DNA of 64,000 bases from Croceicoccus sediminis (GCF_007570835.1 NZ_SUNC01000002.1:1-64000), one strand, 5' to 3'. Positions 48,012 to 57,809 are shown, counted from the first letter of the stretch. Notes: generated by a model from the letters alone, not told the origin. Numbers and translations: made by a program.

Positions 48012-48750
48012 TCCGGCCGACACCGAGGGCGAATCCATGCTGGCGGGCGAATATGCCCTGCGCGTGCTGGAAGGCGACGAACTGGCCGAGGCGCGGCGCA
48101 GGCTGCTGTCCGACCCCGAATTCGTGCGCGAGGTCCAGTGGTGGGAAGACCGCATCGGCACGTGGGCCGAACAGGTCACGCCGGTCGAACCTTCGGATAG
48201 CGTCTGGCCCGCCATCGACGCGCGGCTGGAAGGCACCGCCGATACCGGCGACAATGTCGTGTCGATCAGGCGCGGCCCTGCTCCGTGGAGCATCGGGGTC
48301 GCGCTGGCCGGACTTGGCGCGGCGGCGGCGGCCATCGCGCTCTATGTCGCGACGCCTGCCACGGTTCCTGTCCCCGTTCCGATGCCGACCGAGACGCAGG
48401 TCGCATCCAGCGAAGGCCAGCTCGTCGCGCAGCTCGCGTCCGAAGATGCCGCGATCCGTCTGGCCAGCCTGATCGATCCCGAGGGCCGCCGCCTGGCGCT
48501 GACCGCCGCGGGCCTTGCCCCCGAACAGGGCAAGTCGCCCGAACTTTGGGTCATTCCCGAAGGTGGGGCCCCCGTCTCGCTGGGCCTGATCCCGCAGGAC
48601 GGCCGGTTCGAACGCGACCTGACGGGCGAGGAAGCCGACCTGCTGCGGGCCGGCGCGCTTCTGGCCGTGACGTACGAAAACAGCACCGGGGCACCCCACG
48701 CGGCACCGACATTGCCGATCATCGTGGCCGGACCGCTCGACAGCGTATAA
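48004..48750 (+). CDS. RskA-family anti-sigma factor
   Basis: A 248-residue membrane protein. The N-terminal cytoplasmic domain (about 1-90; LAGEYALRVLEGDELAEARR, FVREVQWWEDR) binds the sigma factor, a single helix follows (about 93-113), and the periplasmic RskA domain (about 125-248) contains RLALTAAGLAPEQGKSPELWV (split) and the closing TGAPHAAPTLPIIVAG. It starts with GTG at 48004, overlapping the sigma gene, so both are made together. It likely holds the sigma factor inactive until a cell-envelope signal is received; the signal is unknown. Confidence 0.9.
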   Translation: MADPADTEGESMLAGEYALRVLEGDELAEARRRLLSDPEFVREVQWWEDRIGTWAEQVTPVEPSDSVWPAIDARLEGTADTGDNVVSIRRGPAPWSIGVALAGLGAAAAAIALYVATPATVPVPVPMPTETQVASSEGQLVAQLASEDAAIRLASLIDPEGRRLALTAAGLAPEQGKSPELWVIPEGGAPVSLGLIPQDGRFERDLTGEEADLLRAGALLAVTYENSTGAPHAAPTLPIIVAGPLDSV

Positions 48751-49020
48751 TTTTTATCAGATTAAATTACTGAAAAAAGGGTATTATTTTTGCCACGCGC
48801 GCGGCTAGCGAAGTTTTTTCGCGCCCGCTGTGCATCCGATCACACCCTGCCTTCGTAACTGCCCCCGTCGCCCGGCAACGGGCTTCCCGCAGCGATACCA
48901 TCGCTTGCGAGCGAATACGGGGGAAGGACATGGCTACAAGTATCGTGATGCGTCTGTTTCCCGCCTCACTCGCGAACGATGCCGTCTGCGGTTTCTCGTC
49001 CACGAAGGAAGGAAACCCGC
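48751..49020. promoter_or_regulatory. Leader/promoter region of the YadA-like gene
   Basis: These 270 bases include an AT-rich segment just after the anti-sigma gene (TTAAATTACTGAAAAAAGGG, about 48761-48780) and a GC-rich leader. A 58-codon frame with a very good ribosome-binding site (GGGGGAAGG) starts at 48930 and overlaps the adhesin start; it could be a leader peptide but lacks other support. No sure ECF promoter was found. Confidence 0.35.
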
Positions 49021-50592
49021 ATGAATACTCGTACGACACGGATTGCGATGGCCCTCATGGCCTCGACCGCGACTCTCGGCCTTGCTGCTGCTGCGCATGC
49101 CGATGACACCCCGCAGTGCAATGACCAGAACGATGATCCGCTAACCGAATCCACCGAGTGCGGCACGGACGCCAGCACCGGTACCGCTGCCGGGGCAACC
49201 GCCGTCGGCAGTGGAGCAACGGCGACCGGCACGGACGCAGTCGCCATTGGCGGCGATGATGCCGGCACCGACCCCGCCACGGCGACGGCTCCCTCGACCG
49301 TCGCCGTCGGCGGGGAATCCGATGCGACGATGCCGGGCGCGACCGCGATTGGCTGGCAATCGCAGGCCACCGGAACTCGCGCTACAGCCCTCGGGCACCT
49401 CGCCACCGCGACGGGCGAACGCTCGCTTGCCGTGGGTGAGAATGCCGATGCGCAGACCGATTTTGCGACCGCCATCGGCAACGAATCGATTGCCAACGGC
49501 ATCGACGCGCTGGCCGTTGGCGACAGCGCGATGGCCATGGGCAATTCGACCACGGCCATCGGCGGCGAATCCGTTGCCATGAACCCCGGATCGTCCGCAT
49601 TCGGCTGGCAGGCCGAGGCAACCGGAATGATGGCAACCGCCGTCGGCCACCAGGCCGCGGCAACGGGTGACCAGAGCTTTGCCGGCGGCGAAGATTCGGT
49701 GGCGTCCGGCACGAATTCCATCGCGATTGGCAACACCGCCTATGCCGAGGGTGGGGACTCGATCGCCATCGGCGGCAACCGCGATGGAGATAACGGCCTG
49801 CAGACGATCGCCACCGGACCATCGACCACTGCCGTCGGCGGGCAGGCCCAGGCAATGGGCCCCGGCGCGACCGCATATGGCTGGAAGTCCTCCGCTTCCG
49901 CCGAACGTGCGACCGCGCTGGGCCACCTCGCCACGGCATCGGGCGTTCGCTCCGTCGCCGTCGGCGAGGCGGCTGTCGCCTCTGGCGATACTTCCGTCGC
50001 GCTGGGCAACCAGGCGGTCGCATCGGGCACCAACTCCGTCGCCATCGGCAACGGGGCCACGGCCACGAACGACGGACAGGTCGTGATCGCATCGCTGGAT
50101 GCCAGCACGGCATCGCAGACCGGGCCGATCGCCGTCGTCACCGCCGATAACAACGGCACGCTGGGGCTCAGCACCACCGCGGGGTTGAACGGGCTTGCCA
50201 GCTTCAACGACGTGCAGGCCAATTCCACGCTGATCGCCATGAACAACGCGGCCATCGCGGCGAACTCCGCCTCGATTTCCTCGAATTCGGCAGCGATCGT
50301 CGACCTTCAGGGCCAAACCTCGATGCTGTTCGATCTTGCTGATCAGAACCGCCGCGAGGTGCGCAAGGCGCAGGAAGGCGTGGCCATGGCGCTGGCGATG
50401 GAATCGCCGGTGCTGATGCCGGGCACGAGTTTCGGCGTCTCGGGTGGCTTCGGCTACTTCCAGGAGCGTGTCGCAGGCTCCGCCTCCTTCGCAGCCAGGG
50501 TCGGGACCAATACTTCGTTCTCCGCGGGGATGGGAATCGGCTTCGATAGCGGCGAGGTTGGCGCGCGCGCTGGCTTCCAGGCCGCCTGGTAA
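49021..50592 (+). CDS. YadA-like trimeric autotransporter adhesin
   Basis: A 523-residue exported protein. After a signal peptide (about 1-27, ending AHAD) there are many head repeats of about 14 residues of the YadA/Hia type, with cores such as TAVGSGATATG, DAVAIG, SLAVGENADA, NSIAIGNTAYA. Then comes a short coiled-coil stalk (about 405-450, IAMNNAAIAANSASISSNSA) and a four-strand YadA anchor ending in aromatic Trp (the last residue). Three chains would form one outer-membrane barrel. It is small for the class. The ATG at 49021 follows GGAAGGAAA. It lies downstream of the sigma/anti-sigma pair, which may control it. Confidence 0.88.
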   Translation: MNTRTTRIAMALMASTATLGLAAAAHADDTPQCNDQNDDPLTESTECGTDASTGTAAGATAVGSGATATGTDAVAIGGDDAGTDPATATAPSTVAVGGESDATMPGATAIGWQSQATGTRATALGHLATATGERSLAVGENADAQTDFATAIGNESIANGIDALAVGDSAMAMGNSTTAIGGESVAMNPGSSAFGWQAEATGMMATAVGHQAAATGDQSFAGGEDSVASGTNSIAIGNTAYAEGGDSIAIGGNRDGDNGLQTIATGPSTTAVGGQAQAMGPGATAYGWKSSASAERATALGHLATASGVRSVAVGEAAVASGDTSVALGNQAVASGTNSVAIGNGATATNDGQVVIASLDASTASQTGPIAVVTADNNGTLGLSTTAGLNGLASFNDVQANSTLIAMNNAAIAANSASISSNSAAIVDLQGQTSMLFDLADQNRREVRKAQEGVAMALAMESPVLMPGTSFGVSGGFGYFQERVAGSASFAARVGTNTSFSAGMGIGFDSGEVGARAGFQAAW

Positions 50593-50718
50593 CAGCACGG
50601 GCTTCCTTGGGACGAGGAAGGGCGGCCGGGGCATTCGTGCCCCGGCCGTTCCCGTTTAAGGGCCCGCATGCCCAGTTCACGCTTGCCCAAATACATCCGA
50701 TGCGCGTAATTCGTTCGA

Positions 50719-51378
50719 ATGAACGAGACTCGTGAAGCCCCGAACGCCGACCTGTTGAACGCTGCGATCGACCTGTTCGGGCGATCCGGGTTCGAAGGGG
50801 CCAGCACCCGCGCCATCGCATCGGCCTGCGACAAGCCGATGTCAGCGATCACGTACCACTTCGGCGGCAAGCAGGGCCTGTACCTCGCCTGTGCACGGCA
50901 TATCGCCGAAATCCTGGGCGAACGCATCCAGCCGGTGCTAAACGGGATCGACGCGCTCGACGCCCTGGGTGCACCGCGCGAAGAGATCGAGACCGCACTT
51001 CTCCCCTTGCTGGAAGCAGGCGTCGCCATCGTCACCGACCCGCGGCTCGACACCGTGGCCATGTTCATGCTGCGCGAACAGGCCGCCCCGACAGAAGCGT
51101 TCGACGTTCTTTATGAGGGCGTGATGAACCCCCTGCTGACCAGCATCGCCGGCCTGCTGGTCGCCGCGGCGAACCCGCCGATCGATCCCGAACGCGCCCG
51201 CGTGCTGGCCGTCATGCTGATGGGCCAGATCCTGATGTTCCGCACCTGCCGCGCCACGGCCATGCGGTTCAGCGGGTGGGAGGCGATCGGCGCGGAGGAA
51301 AAACACCAGCTCGCCGCCGCCGCGCGCGTCCATCTTTCCGCCGTCCTGCGCAGCCTGAATACGGGAGAACACGCATGA
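50719..51378 (+). CDS. TetR/CecR-type repressor of the adjacent efflux operon
   Basis: A 219-residue TetR-family protein. The N-terminal HTH (about 10-60; LLNAAIDLFGRSGFEGASTR, then CDKPMSAITYHFGGKQGLYLAC) is followed by a DUF1956-type C-terminal domain with HVREHMR-like ligand region (here MLREQAAPTEAFDVLYEGVM). This is the CecR family, which in E. coli controls ybhGFSR. It overlaps the membrane-fusion gene by 4 bases (ATGA), so it is in the same operon and probably autoregulated. Confidence 0.9.
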   Translation: MNETREAPNADLLNAAIDLFGRSGFEGASTRAIASACDKPMSAITYHFGGKQGLYLACARHIAEILGERIQPVLNGIDALDALGAPREEIETALLPLLEAGVAIVTDPRLDTVAMFMLREQAAPTEAFDVLYEGVMNPLLTSIAGLLVAAANPPIDPERARVLAVMLMGQILMFRTCRATAMRFSGWEAIGAEEKHQLAAAARVHLSAVLRSLNTGEHA

Positions 51379-52376
51379 ACCGTCGCAAGATCGTCATCGC
51401 GGCGGTCGTCATCGTCCTGGCCGTCGTCTTGTTCGCCACGCGCGGTTTCGGCCTTTTCGCGTCCCAGCCGAGCGGCCTGACCCTCTATGGCAATGTCGAC
51501 GTGCGGCAAGTGGACCTTGCGTTCCGCAACGGCGGCCGGATCGATCAGATCGGCCCCGAAGAAGGGCAAGCGGTCGAGAAAGGGCAGGCCGTCGCGCGGC
51601 TGGACATGGCGCAGATGCGCGACGCACTTGCCGCCGCCGATGCGCAATGGGGCATTGCCCGCGCCGAACTGGCCAAGGCCCGCGCGGGAAGCCGCCCGCA
51701 GGAAATCGCGCAGGCACAGGCAAGGCTGAACCAGGCACAGGCAGCATTGGCCAGTGCGCGCGACGATTATGAACGCCGCAAAGGGCTGGTCGAAACCGGC
51801 GCGGTCAGCCGCCAGGTCTTCGACGCGACGAAGGCCCGCTACGAAGCCGCGCAGGCCGACGCCCGCGCAGCCGCCGCCGCGCTCTCGCTGGCCCGCGAAG
51901 GCGCGCGGGTCGAAGACAAGCAGGCCGCCGCCGCACAAGTCGATGCCGCCCGCGCCCGCCGCGATGCCGCCCGTACCGACCTCGAAGATGGCATCCTGCG
52001 CGCCCCCAACGCGGGCCGCGTCCTGACCCGCGCGCGCGAACCCGGTGCCATCGTCGGCCCCGGCGAAACCGTCCTGACGCTGACCATCGACCGCCCCATG
52101 CGCATCCGCGCCTATGTCGGGGCAGAGGACCTGTCGCGAATTTCCCCCGGCATGAAGGCCGTGGTGACCGCCACCGGCAATCCGAAGCGATACGACGCCA
52201 CGGTCGCCCAGATCGCGCCCACGGCGGAATTCACGCCCAAGACGGTGCAGACGGAGGATCTTCGCGCGGACCTCGTCTACCGCGTCCGCGTGCTGGTGAA
52301 CGACCCCGACGACGGGCTGCGACAGGGCCAGCCGGTCACTGTCGCCATCCCCGCCGCGCGCCCTGCCGCGGACTGA
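51375..52376 (+). CDS. HlyD-type membrane fusion protein (YbhG-like)
   Basis: The 333-residue periplasmic adaptor has an N-terminal anchor (about 4-25), a lipoyl half (LYGNVDVRQVDLAFRNGGRI), a long Ala/Gln/Arg-rich helical hairpin (about 80-205) and a barrel domain (about 210-320; LRAPNAGRVLTRAREPGAIV, split). It links the ABC pump to the outer-membrane factor. The frame extends upstream to 51276, but the ATG at 51375 overlapping the regulator stop is the proper start. Confidence 0.92.
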   Translation: MNRRKIVIAAVVIVLAVVLFATRGFGLFASQPSGLTLYGNVDVRQVDLAFRNGGRIDQIGPEEGQAVEKGQAVARLDMAQMRDALAAADAQWGIARAELAKARAGSRPQEIAQAQARLNQAQAALASARDDYERRKGLVETGAVSRQVFDATKARYEAAQADARAAAAALSLAREGARVEDKQAAAAQVDAARARRDAARTDLEDGILRAPNAGRVLTRAREPGAIVGPGETVLTLTIDRPMRIRAYVGAEDLSRISPGMKAVVTATGNPKRYDATVAQIAPTAEFTPKTVQTEDLRADLVYRVRVLVNDPDDGLRQGQPVTVAIPAARPAAD

Positions 52377-52377
52377 C

Positions 52378-54093
52378 ATGACCGATCCGGTCGCTCTTGC
52401 ACATGGCCTGACGAAACGTTTCGACGGGCTGGACCATCCCGCTCTCGACGACGTGGCCATCGCCATTGCGCCGGGTGAGATGACCGGGCTGGTCGGTCCC
52501 GACGGGGCGGGCAAGACGACGCTTATCCGTATCCTTGCCGGGCTGATCGACTCAGACGCGGGAGAGGCCACCGTTGGCGGAAAACCCGCCACCGCGCAGG
52601 ACCGCAATACGCTGGGCTACATGCCGCAGCGGTTCGGGCTCTACGAAGATCTGACCGTGCGCGAGAACCTCGACCTCTACGCCGATCTGCGCGCCTTGCC
52701 GCATGGCGAACGGGCAGAGCGGTTTTCCACCCTGCTCGATTTTACCGATCTCGCCAGGTTCCAGACCCGGCTTGCGGGCAAATTGTCGGGCGGCATGAAG
52801 CAGAAGCTGGGCCTTGCCTGCGCGCTCATCCGCCAGCCGCGCCTGCTTTTGCTGGACGAACCCGGTGTCGGCGTCGATCCGGTTTCCCGGCGCGAGCTTT
52901 GGGCCATGGTCAGCCAGCTTGCGGGTGAAGGCATCGGCATCCTGTGGTCCACCGCCTATCTGGACGAGGCGGAGAAATGCGACACGGTGTTCCTGTTGAA
53001 CGAGGGTAAAATCCTCGCCTCCGGCAAGCCGGGGGACCTGACCGGCCGGATGGAGGGGCGCGTCGTGCGCTATTCGGTGGCCAGCGATCGCCGCCGCGTC
53101 CTGCGCGAAGCTCTGGACAAGGACCGCGTCATCGACGGCATGGTGCAGGGCGATTCGATCCGCCTGCTGCTCAAGGACGGGGCCAAGGCACCGCCCGCGT
53201 CGGAAATCGGCGCATCGGGCGAACCGCGACAGGCGCGCCCGCGATACGAAGACGCCTTCGTCGACCTGCTGGGCGGCGGTCCGGGCGGCACGTCGGCGCT
53301 GGCCGCGCGCTATCCCGAAGTTGCCGCCAGCGACAGGCCCGCGATCGAGGCACATGGCCTAACCCGCCGCTTCGGCGATTTCACCGCGGCCCATGACATT
53401 CGTTTTTCGGTCGGGCGCGGGCAGGTTTTCGGGCTGCTCGGCCCTAACGGTGCGGGCAAGTCGACGACCTTCAAGATGCTCTGCGGCCTGCTCACCCCCA
53501 GCGAGGGGACCGGCACGGTCAACGGCTTCGACTTGCGCACCGCGCGCGCCGATGCACGGCAGTCGCTGGGCTACATGGCGCAGAAGTTCTCGCTCTACGC
53601 CGATCTGTCGGTGCGGCAGAACCTGGCCTTCTTCGCCGGTGCCTACGGCCTCGACAATTCCGAGGCGCAAGAGGCAGTGGGAAGCGCGATCGAGACTTTT
53701 CGCCTCGATCCCTATCTCGACAGCGATTCGGGTCTGCTGCCGCTCGGTTACAAGCAGCGTCTGGCGCTGGCCTGTGCGGTGCTGCACCGTCCGCCGGTCT
53801 TGTTCCTCGATGAACCGACATCGGGCGTCGACCCCATCGTGCGGCGCGAATTCTGGAGCCACATAAACGGGCTGGTCGAACGCGGCGTCTCGGTCCTGGT
53901 TACCACGCATTTCATGGACGAGGCCGAATACTGCGATGAAATCGCCCTCATCTATCGCGGAGAGCAGATCGCCACCGGCAGCCCCGATCACCTGAAGCAG
54001 GAGGCAGGCACTGGCGATGCCCCGATGGAAGACGCCTTCATCGCCCTCATCGAACAGTCCGACGCCCGGCGCGAGGAGATGGAGGCGGCATGA
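52378..54093 (+). CDS. Tandem ABC ATPase of the YbhF type
   Basis: A 571-residue protein with two ATPase domains in one chain: the first (about 1-230) with Walker A GPDGAGKTT and signature LSGGMKQK, the second (about 325-560) with GPNGAGKST, a less canonical signature LPLGYKQR, and LFLDEPTSGVD. The second signature lacks the usual SGG, suggesting asymmetric use. It powers export of drugs or other hydrophobic compounds with the two permeases that follow. It begins 1 base after the fusion-protein stop and overlaps the next gene by 4 bases. Confidence 0.93.
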   Translation: MTDPVALAHGLTKRFDGLDHPALDDVAIAIAPGEMTGLVGPDGAGKTTLIRILAGLIDSDAGEATVGGKPATAQDRNTLGYMPQRFGLYEDLTVRENLDLYADLRALPHGERAERFSTLLDFTDLARFQTRLAGKLSGGMKQKLGLACALIRQPRLLLLDEPGVGVDPVSRRELWAMVSQLAGEGIGILWSTAYLDEAEKCDTVFLLNEGKILASGKPGDLTGRMEGRVVRYSVASDRRRVLREALDKDRVIDGMVQGDSIRLLLKDGAKAPPASEIGASGEPRQARPRYEDAFVDLLGGGPGGTSALAARYPEVAASDRPAIEAHGLTRRFGDFTAAHDIRFSVGRGQVFGLLGPNGAGKSTTFKMLCGLLTPSEGTGTVNGFDLRTARADARQSLGYMAQKFSLYADLSVRQNLAFFAGAYGLDNSEAQEAVGSAIETFRLDPYLDSDSGLLPLGYKQRLALACAVLHRPPVLFLDEPTSGVDPIVRREFWSHINGLVERGVSVLVTTHFMDEAEYCDEIALIYRGEQIATGSPDHLKQEAGTGDAPMEDAFIALIEQSDARREEMEAA

Positions 54094-55223
54094 TCGATCC
54101 GGCCCGCCATCCGCGCGCCGCGCGCTTTACCGCGATGATGCTGAAGGAGACGCGCCAGATCCTGCGCGACCCATCGACCTTCCTCATCGCCTTCGTCCTG
54201 CCGGTCATGCTGTTGTTCCTGATGGGCTATGGCGTGAACCTTGATGCGACCAGCACGCGGGTCGGCATGGCGGTGGAGGACGACAGCGGCGCGGCCGGTT
54301 CGCTGGCCGGGACATTTGCCGCATCGCGCTATTTCGACGTGGTGGAAACCGGATCGGTGCAGGAACTGGGCGACCGGATGGTGGCAGGCGACATCCGTGC
54401 GATCATCGTCATCCCGCAGCAATTCGGGCGGGAGGTCGCGGCAGGCGGGGGCGAGATACAGGTCATCACCGATGGCGCACTGCCCAATACCGCCAGCTTC
54501 GTGGCCGGACAGGCTGAAGGCGTGCGCGCGACATGGGCAGCACAGCGGGCCAGCGATCACGGCATGGCGGTAGCCCCGCCGATCGACGTTCTGTCCCGGT
54601 TCTGGTTCAACCCGGCCCTTGCCAGCCGCAACTTCCTCGTCCCCGGCGCCATCGCGATCGTCATGACAATGATCGGATCGCTGCTGACCGCGCTCGTCGT
54701 CGCGCGCGAATGGGAACGCGGCACGCTGGAGGCGCTGATGGCCACGCCCATCGGGATGGGCGAATTCCTGCTGACCAAGATCGTGCCTTACTTCGCGCTC
54801 GGCATCGTATCGATGACGCTTTGCACGCTACTGGCCATCTTCCTGTTCGGCGTGCCGTTTCGCGGGTCGGTCTTCGCGCTGTTCGCGATCGCCGCGGTCT
54901 ATCTAGTCCCGGCGCTGGGACAGGGCCTGCTGATCTCTTCCGCGCTCAAGAACCAGTTCGTGGCGAGCCAGGTCGCCCTGCTCACCGCGTTCCTGCCCAC
55001 GATGCTGCTGTCAGGCTTCGTGTTCGAAATCGCCTCGATGCCCAAACTGCTCCAGGCGCTGACCTATATCGTGCCGGCACGTTACCTGATCCCGCAAATC
55101 CAGACCGTTTTCCTCGCCGGTGACGATTGGGGCCTGTTCGCGCCGAACATGGCGATCCTGCTCGGCTTTGGCGCGGTGCTGTTCGGCCTTTGCGTCCGTT
55201 CCACCCGGCGGAGGATCGCATGA
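54090..55223 (+). CDS. ABC-2 permease (YbhS-like)
   Basis: A 377-residue permease with an N-terminal helix (about 28-48, the LIAFVLPVMLLFLMGYG segment), a large periplasmic domain (about 50-185), and five helices at the C-terminal side including the ABC2 signature REWERGTLEALMATPI. It pairs with the next permease as the membrane channel of the efflux pump. It overlaps its neighbours by 4 bases on both sides. Confidence 0.92.
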   Translation: MIDPARHPRAARFTAMMLKETRQILRDPSTFLIAFVLPVMLLFLMGYGVNLDATSTRVGMAVEDDSGAAGSLAGTFAASRYFDVVETGSVQELGDRMVAGDIRAIIVIPQQFGREVAAGGGEIQVITDGALPNTASFVAGQAEGVRATWAAQRASDHGMAVAPPIDVLSRFWFNPALASRNFLVPGAIAIVMTMIGSLLTALVVAREWERGTLEALMATPIGMGEFLLTKIVPYFALGIVSMTLCTLLAIFLFGVPFRGSVFALFAIAAVYLVPALGQGLLISSALKNQFVASQVALLTAFLPTMLLSGFVFEIASMPKLLQALTYIVPARYLIPQIQTVFLAGDDWGLFAPNMAILLGFGAVLFGLCVRSTRRRIA

Positions 55224-56380
55224 GCCTGCGCTGGCCCCGGTTCCTGCCGAAATCGTTGATCGGTCCGCGCCTGCGCGCCATTTTCCGCAAGGAGTTGCTT
55301 GCAGTCCTGCGCGATCCGCGGGCGCGGCTGATCCTGGTCACCCCGCCGCTGATCCAGTTCTTCCTGTTTTCCTTCGCATCGACCATGGAAGTCACCAACA
55401 TCCGCATAGGCGTACTCGACCTCGACGGAGGGCAGTGGAGCCGCGAGATCGTGGAGCGGATCGAGGGCAGCCCCAACGTGCGCGAAGTTCGCGTGATGCG
55501 CTCTGACGCGGCTCTGGAAAAGGCGATAGACCGGCAGGACGTGATCGCGGTCCTGCGCTTCGGGCCGGAATTTTCCGCCGATGTCGATGCCGGTCGCCCC
55601 GCCGCGTTCGGCGCGGTCTATGACGGGCGGCGGTCCAATGCCGCGCAGATCGTGTCGAGTTACATGCAGCGCATCGTGGGCGACGTATCGCCGGCAACCC
55701 CGCGCGGATCGGCCATCGCGGCCCGGCTGGACGGGCGCGGCAGCGGCACCACGGTACGCAACTGGTTCAACCCGAACCTCGATTACATCTGGTTCGTCAT
55801 GCCCGCCCTGATCGCGATCATCGCGGCGGTATCGTCCATCGCGGTCGTGTCGCAATCGGTGGCGCGCGAACGCGAACTGGGCACGCTGGACCAGCTCCTC
55901 GTCTCGCCGCTGCGCACGCATGAAATCCTGATCGGCAAGATGTTTCCCCCCATTGTCGTGGGCCTGTTCAACGTGACGCTGTTCGTGATCCTGACCCCGC
56001 TGGTCTTCGGTGTACCGCTGACGGGTTCGCTGCCGCTGTTCTACCTGTCGCTGGTGTTCTACCTGCTGGCGCTGACAGGCATCGGGATGCTGATCTCGGT
56101 CGTGTCCGCGACGCAGCAGCAGGCCTTTCTGGGCATGTTCGCGCTGACCGTGCCGATGATCATCCTGTCGGGCTATGCCAGCCCGGTCGACAACATGCCC
56201 GGATGGCTTCAGGCGATCACCTGGCTCAATCCGCCGACATGGTTCCTCGTCGTGTCCGAAGGCACTTTCCTCAAGGCCATGCCGGCCTCCGACGTCCTGT
56301 CCAACACCTGGCCGCTCGCGGTTCAGGCCGTGCTGTCGCTCTGGGCGGCATCGGCGCTGTTCCGCTCGCGGATGGAGTAG
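55220..56380 (+). CDS. ABC-2 permease (YbhR-like)
   Basis: A 386-residue permease of the same architecture: an N-terminal helix with PPLIQFFLFSF, a periplasmic domain with a dinucleotide-like variable middle, and five C-terminal helices beginning with VARERELGTLDQLLVSPL. The start is ATG at 55220, overlapping the previous stop; the frame extends upstream to 55127. Fourth gene of the efflux operon. Confidence 0.92.
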   Translation: MSLRWPRFLPKSLIGPRLRAIFRKELLAVLRDPRARLILVTPPLIQFFLFSFASTMEVTNIRIGVLDLDGGQWSREIVERIEGSPNVREVRVMRSDAALEKAIDRQDVIAVLRFGPEFSADVDAGRPAAFGAVYDGRRSNAAQIVSSYMQRIVGDVSPATPRGSAIAARLDGRGSGTTVRNWFNPNLDYIWFVMPALIAIIAAVSSIAVVSQSVARERELGTLDQLLVSPLRTHEILIGKMFPPIVVGLFNVTLFVILTPLVFGVPLTGSLPLFYLSLVFYLLALTGIGMLISVVSATQQQAFLGMFALTVPMIILSGYASPVDNMPGWLQAITWLNPPTWFLVVSEGTFLKAMPASDVLSNTWPLAVQAVLSLWAASALFRSRME

Positions 56381-56384
56381 ACCT

Positions 56385-57809
56385 TTGCGCAAGCTTCTCG
56401 TCCTTGCCCTGCCCTTTGTCGCCCTGTCGGCCTGTACCGTCGGGCCCGATTACGAACGCCCCGATGTCACGGGACAAGTCGGCGCATGGTCGCAGGACGG
56501 CATCGACAGTGCCGAAATCGAGGCCGAAGGGTGGCGCGCGCTGGGTGATCCGGTGCTGACCGAACTGGTCGAAAAGGCGGTGGCGGCAAACCGCGACATC
56601 GCACAAGCACAAGCGCGCCTGCGGCAGGCCCGTGCGGGGCTTGATGCGGCAGCGGGCGGGCGCGTGCCCGAAGTGGCCGCCAACGCGTCGGCCACGCGGC
56701 AGCGGCTTTCGGAAAATGGCCAGCTTCCCGTGGGCGCGCTTCCGGGTTTCGCACCGGAATTCTCGCTGTTCGATGCAGGCTTCGACGCATCGTGGGAGCT
56801 TGACCTGTGGGGCGGCACGCGCCGCGCGGTGGAAGCGGCGGGGTATCGCGTCGGCGCGGCCGAGGCCTTGTCGCGCGAGGCGCGCCTGCGCGTCGTGGCC
56901 GAAACCGTGCGCGCCTATGTCCAGCTTCGCGAGGCACAGGCCGAAAGCGCGCTTGCCGCCGCCGACCTGTCCGCGCGCGAAACGATCGCCCGCCTCGCCC
57001 GCCAAAGCTATGAGGCCGGCGAGATCGCACGCGGCCCCGCCGCCGATGCCGATGCGGCGTTGAACGCGGCGCACGCGCGGCTTCCCGCCGCCGAGGCGAA
57101 GGCGGTTGCCGCCACCAATGCACTGGCTGTCCTGACCGGCCAGCCGCCCGAGGGGACCGCGCACCTTCTTTCCCAACCCGCGCCCGTGCCCACCCCTCCG
57201 GAAGCGGTCCGCGCCGGCCTTCGCGCCGATGTCCTGCGCCGCCGCCCCGACGTGATCGCCGCCGAATACCAGCTTGCCGCTGCGACCGCGGACATCGGCG
57301 TGCAGACCGCGCAGCTCTTTCCGAAAATCTCGCTGATCGGCTCCATCGGGCAACAGGCGCGGGCCGTGGGCTATCTGGCTTCGGGCGATTCCCTGCGCTT
57401 TACCGTAGGGCCGACGCTATCCTGGCCCATCTTTGCAGGCGGCCGCATCCGCGCGCAGATCAGGGCCGCCGACGCCCGCGCCGACGAAGCGGCCGCGGCC
57501 TATGAACAGGCGGTGCTGGGCGCGCTGGCCGACAGCGAGACCGCGCTCAACCGCTACAACGCGGCGCGCGCGGCATGGGATGCGCTGGAGGCGGCGCGGG
57601 CTGATGCGGCGACGAGCCTGGAACTGGCGCGCCAGCGATACGAGGCGGGTGAAGATTCGCGCATCGCGTTCAGCCAGGCGCAAATCGCCTATGACGAGGC
57701 GGAACGCGCGGCGCTGTCGGCAAAGGGAGACGCGGTCGCGTCCCATGCAGCGGCGATCAAGGCGCTGGGCGGCGGATGGACTTTGGACGCCAATCCCGAC
57801 GCGGGCTAG
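56385..57809 (+). CDS. NodT-family outer-membrane efflux lipoprotein
   Basis: This 474-residue TolC-like factor has a lipoprotein signal ending LSAC (Cys17 or so), then VGPDYERPDV, the usual NodT start, and two OEP repeats (about 65-260 and 275-465) with ELDLWGGTRRAVEAA and LRRRPDVIAAEYQLAAATAD (split). It starts with TTG at 56385, 4 bases after the upstream stop, the only plausible start because it opens the lipoprotein signal. It completes a tripartite pump from cytoplasm to outside. Confidence 0.9.
   Translation: MRKLLVLALPFVALSACTVGPDYERPDVTGQVGAWSQDGIDSAEIEAEGWRALGDPVLTELVEKAVAANRDIAQAQARLRQARAGLDAAAGGRVPEVAANASATRQRLSENGQLPVGALPGFAPEFSLFDAGFDASWELDLWGGTRRAVEAAGYRVGAAEALSREARLRVVAETVRAYVQLREAQAESALAAADLSARETIARLARQSYEAGEIARGPAADADAALNAAHARLPAAEAKAVAATNALAVLTGQPPEGTAHLLSQPAPVPTPPEAVRAGLRADVLRRRPDVIAAEYQLAAATADIGVQTAQLFPKISLIGSIGQQARAVGYLASGDSLRFTVGPTLSWPIFAGGRIRAQIRAADARADEAAAAYEQAVLGALADSETALNRYNAARAAWDALEAARADAATSLELARQRYEAGEDSRIAFSQAQIAYDEAERAALSAKGDAVASHAAAIKALGGGWTLDANPDAG

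Noticed and set aside
48930-49106. 58-codon leader peptide before the YadA-like gene
   Set aside because: The ribosome-binding site is excellent but the frame overlaps the adhesin's signal peptide and its translation is not protein-like at the C-terminus; kept only as a remark.
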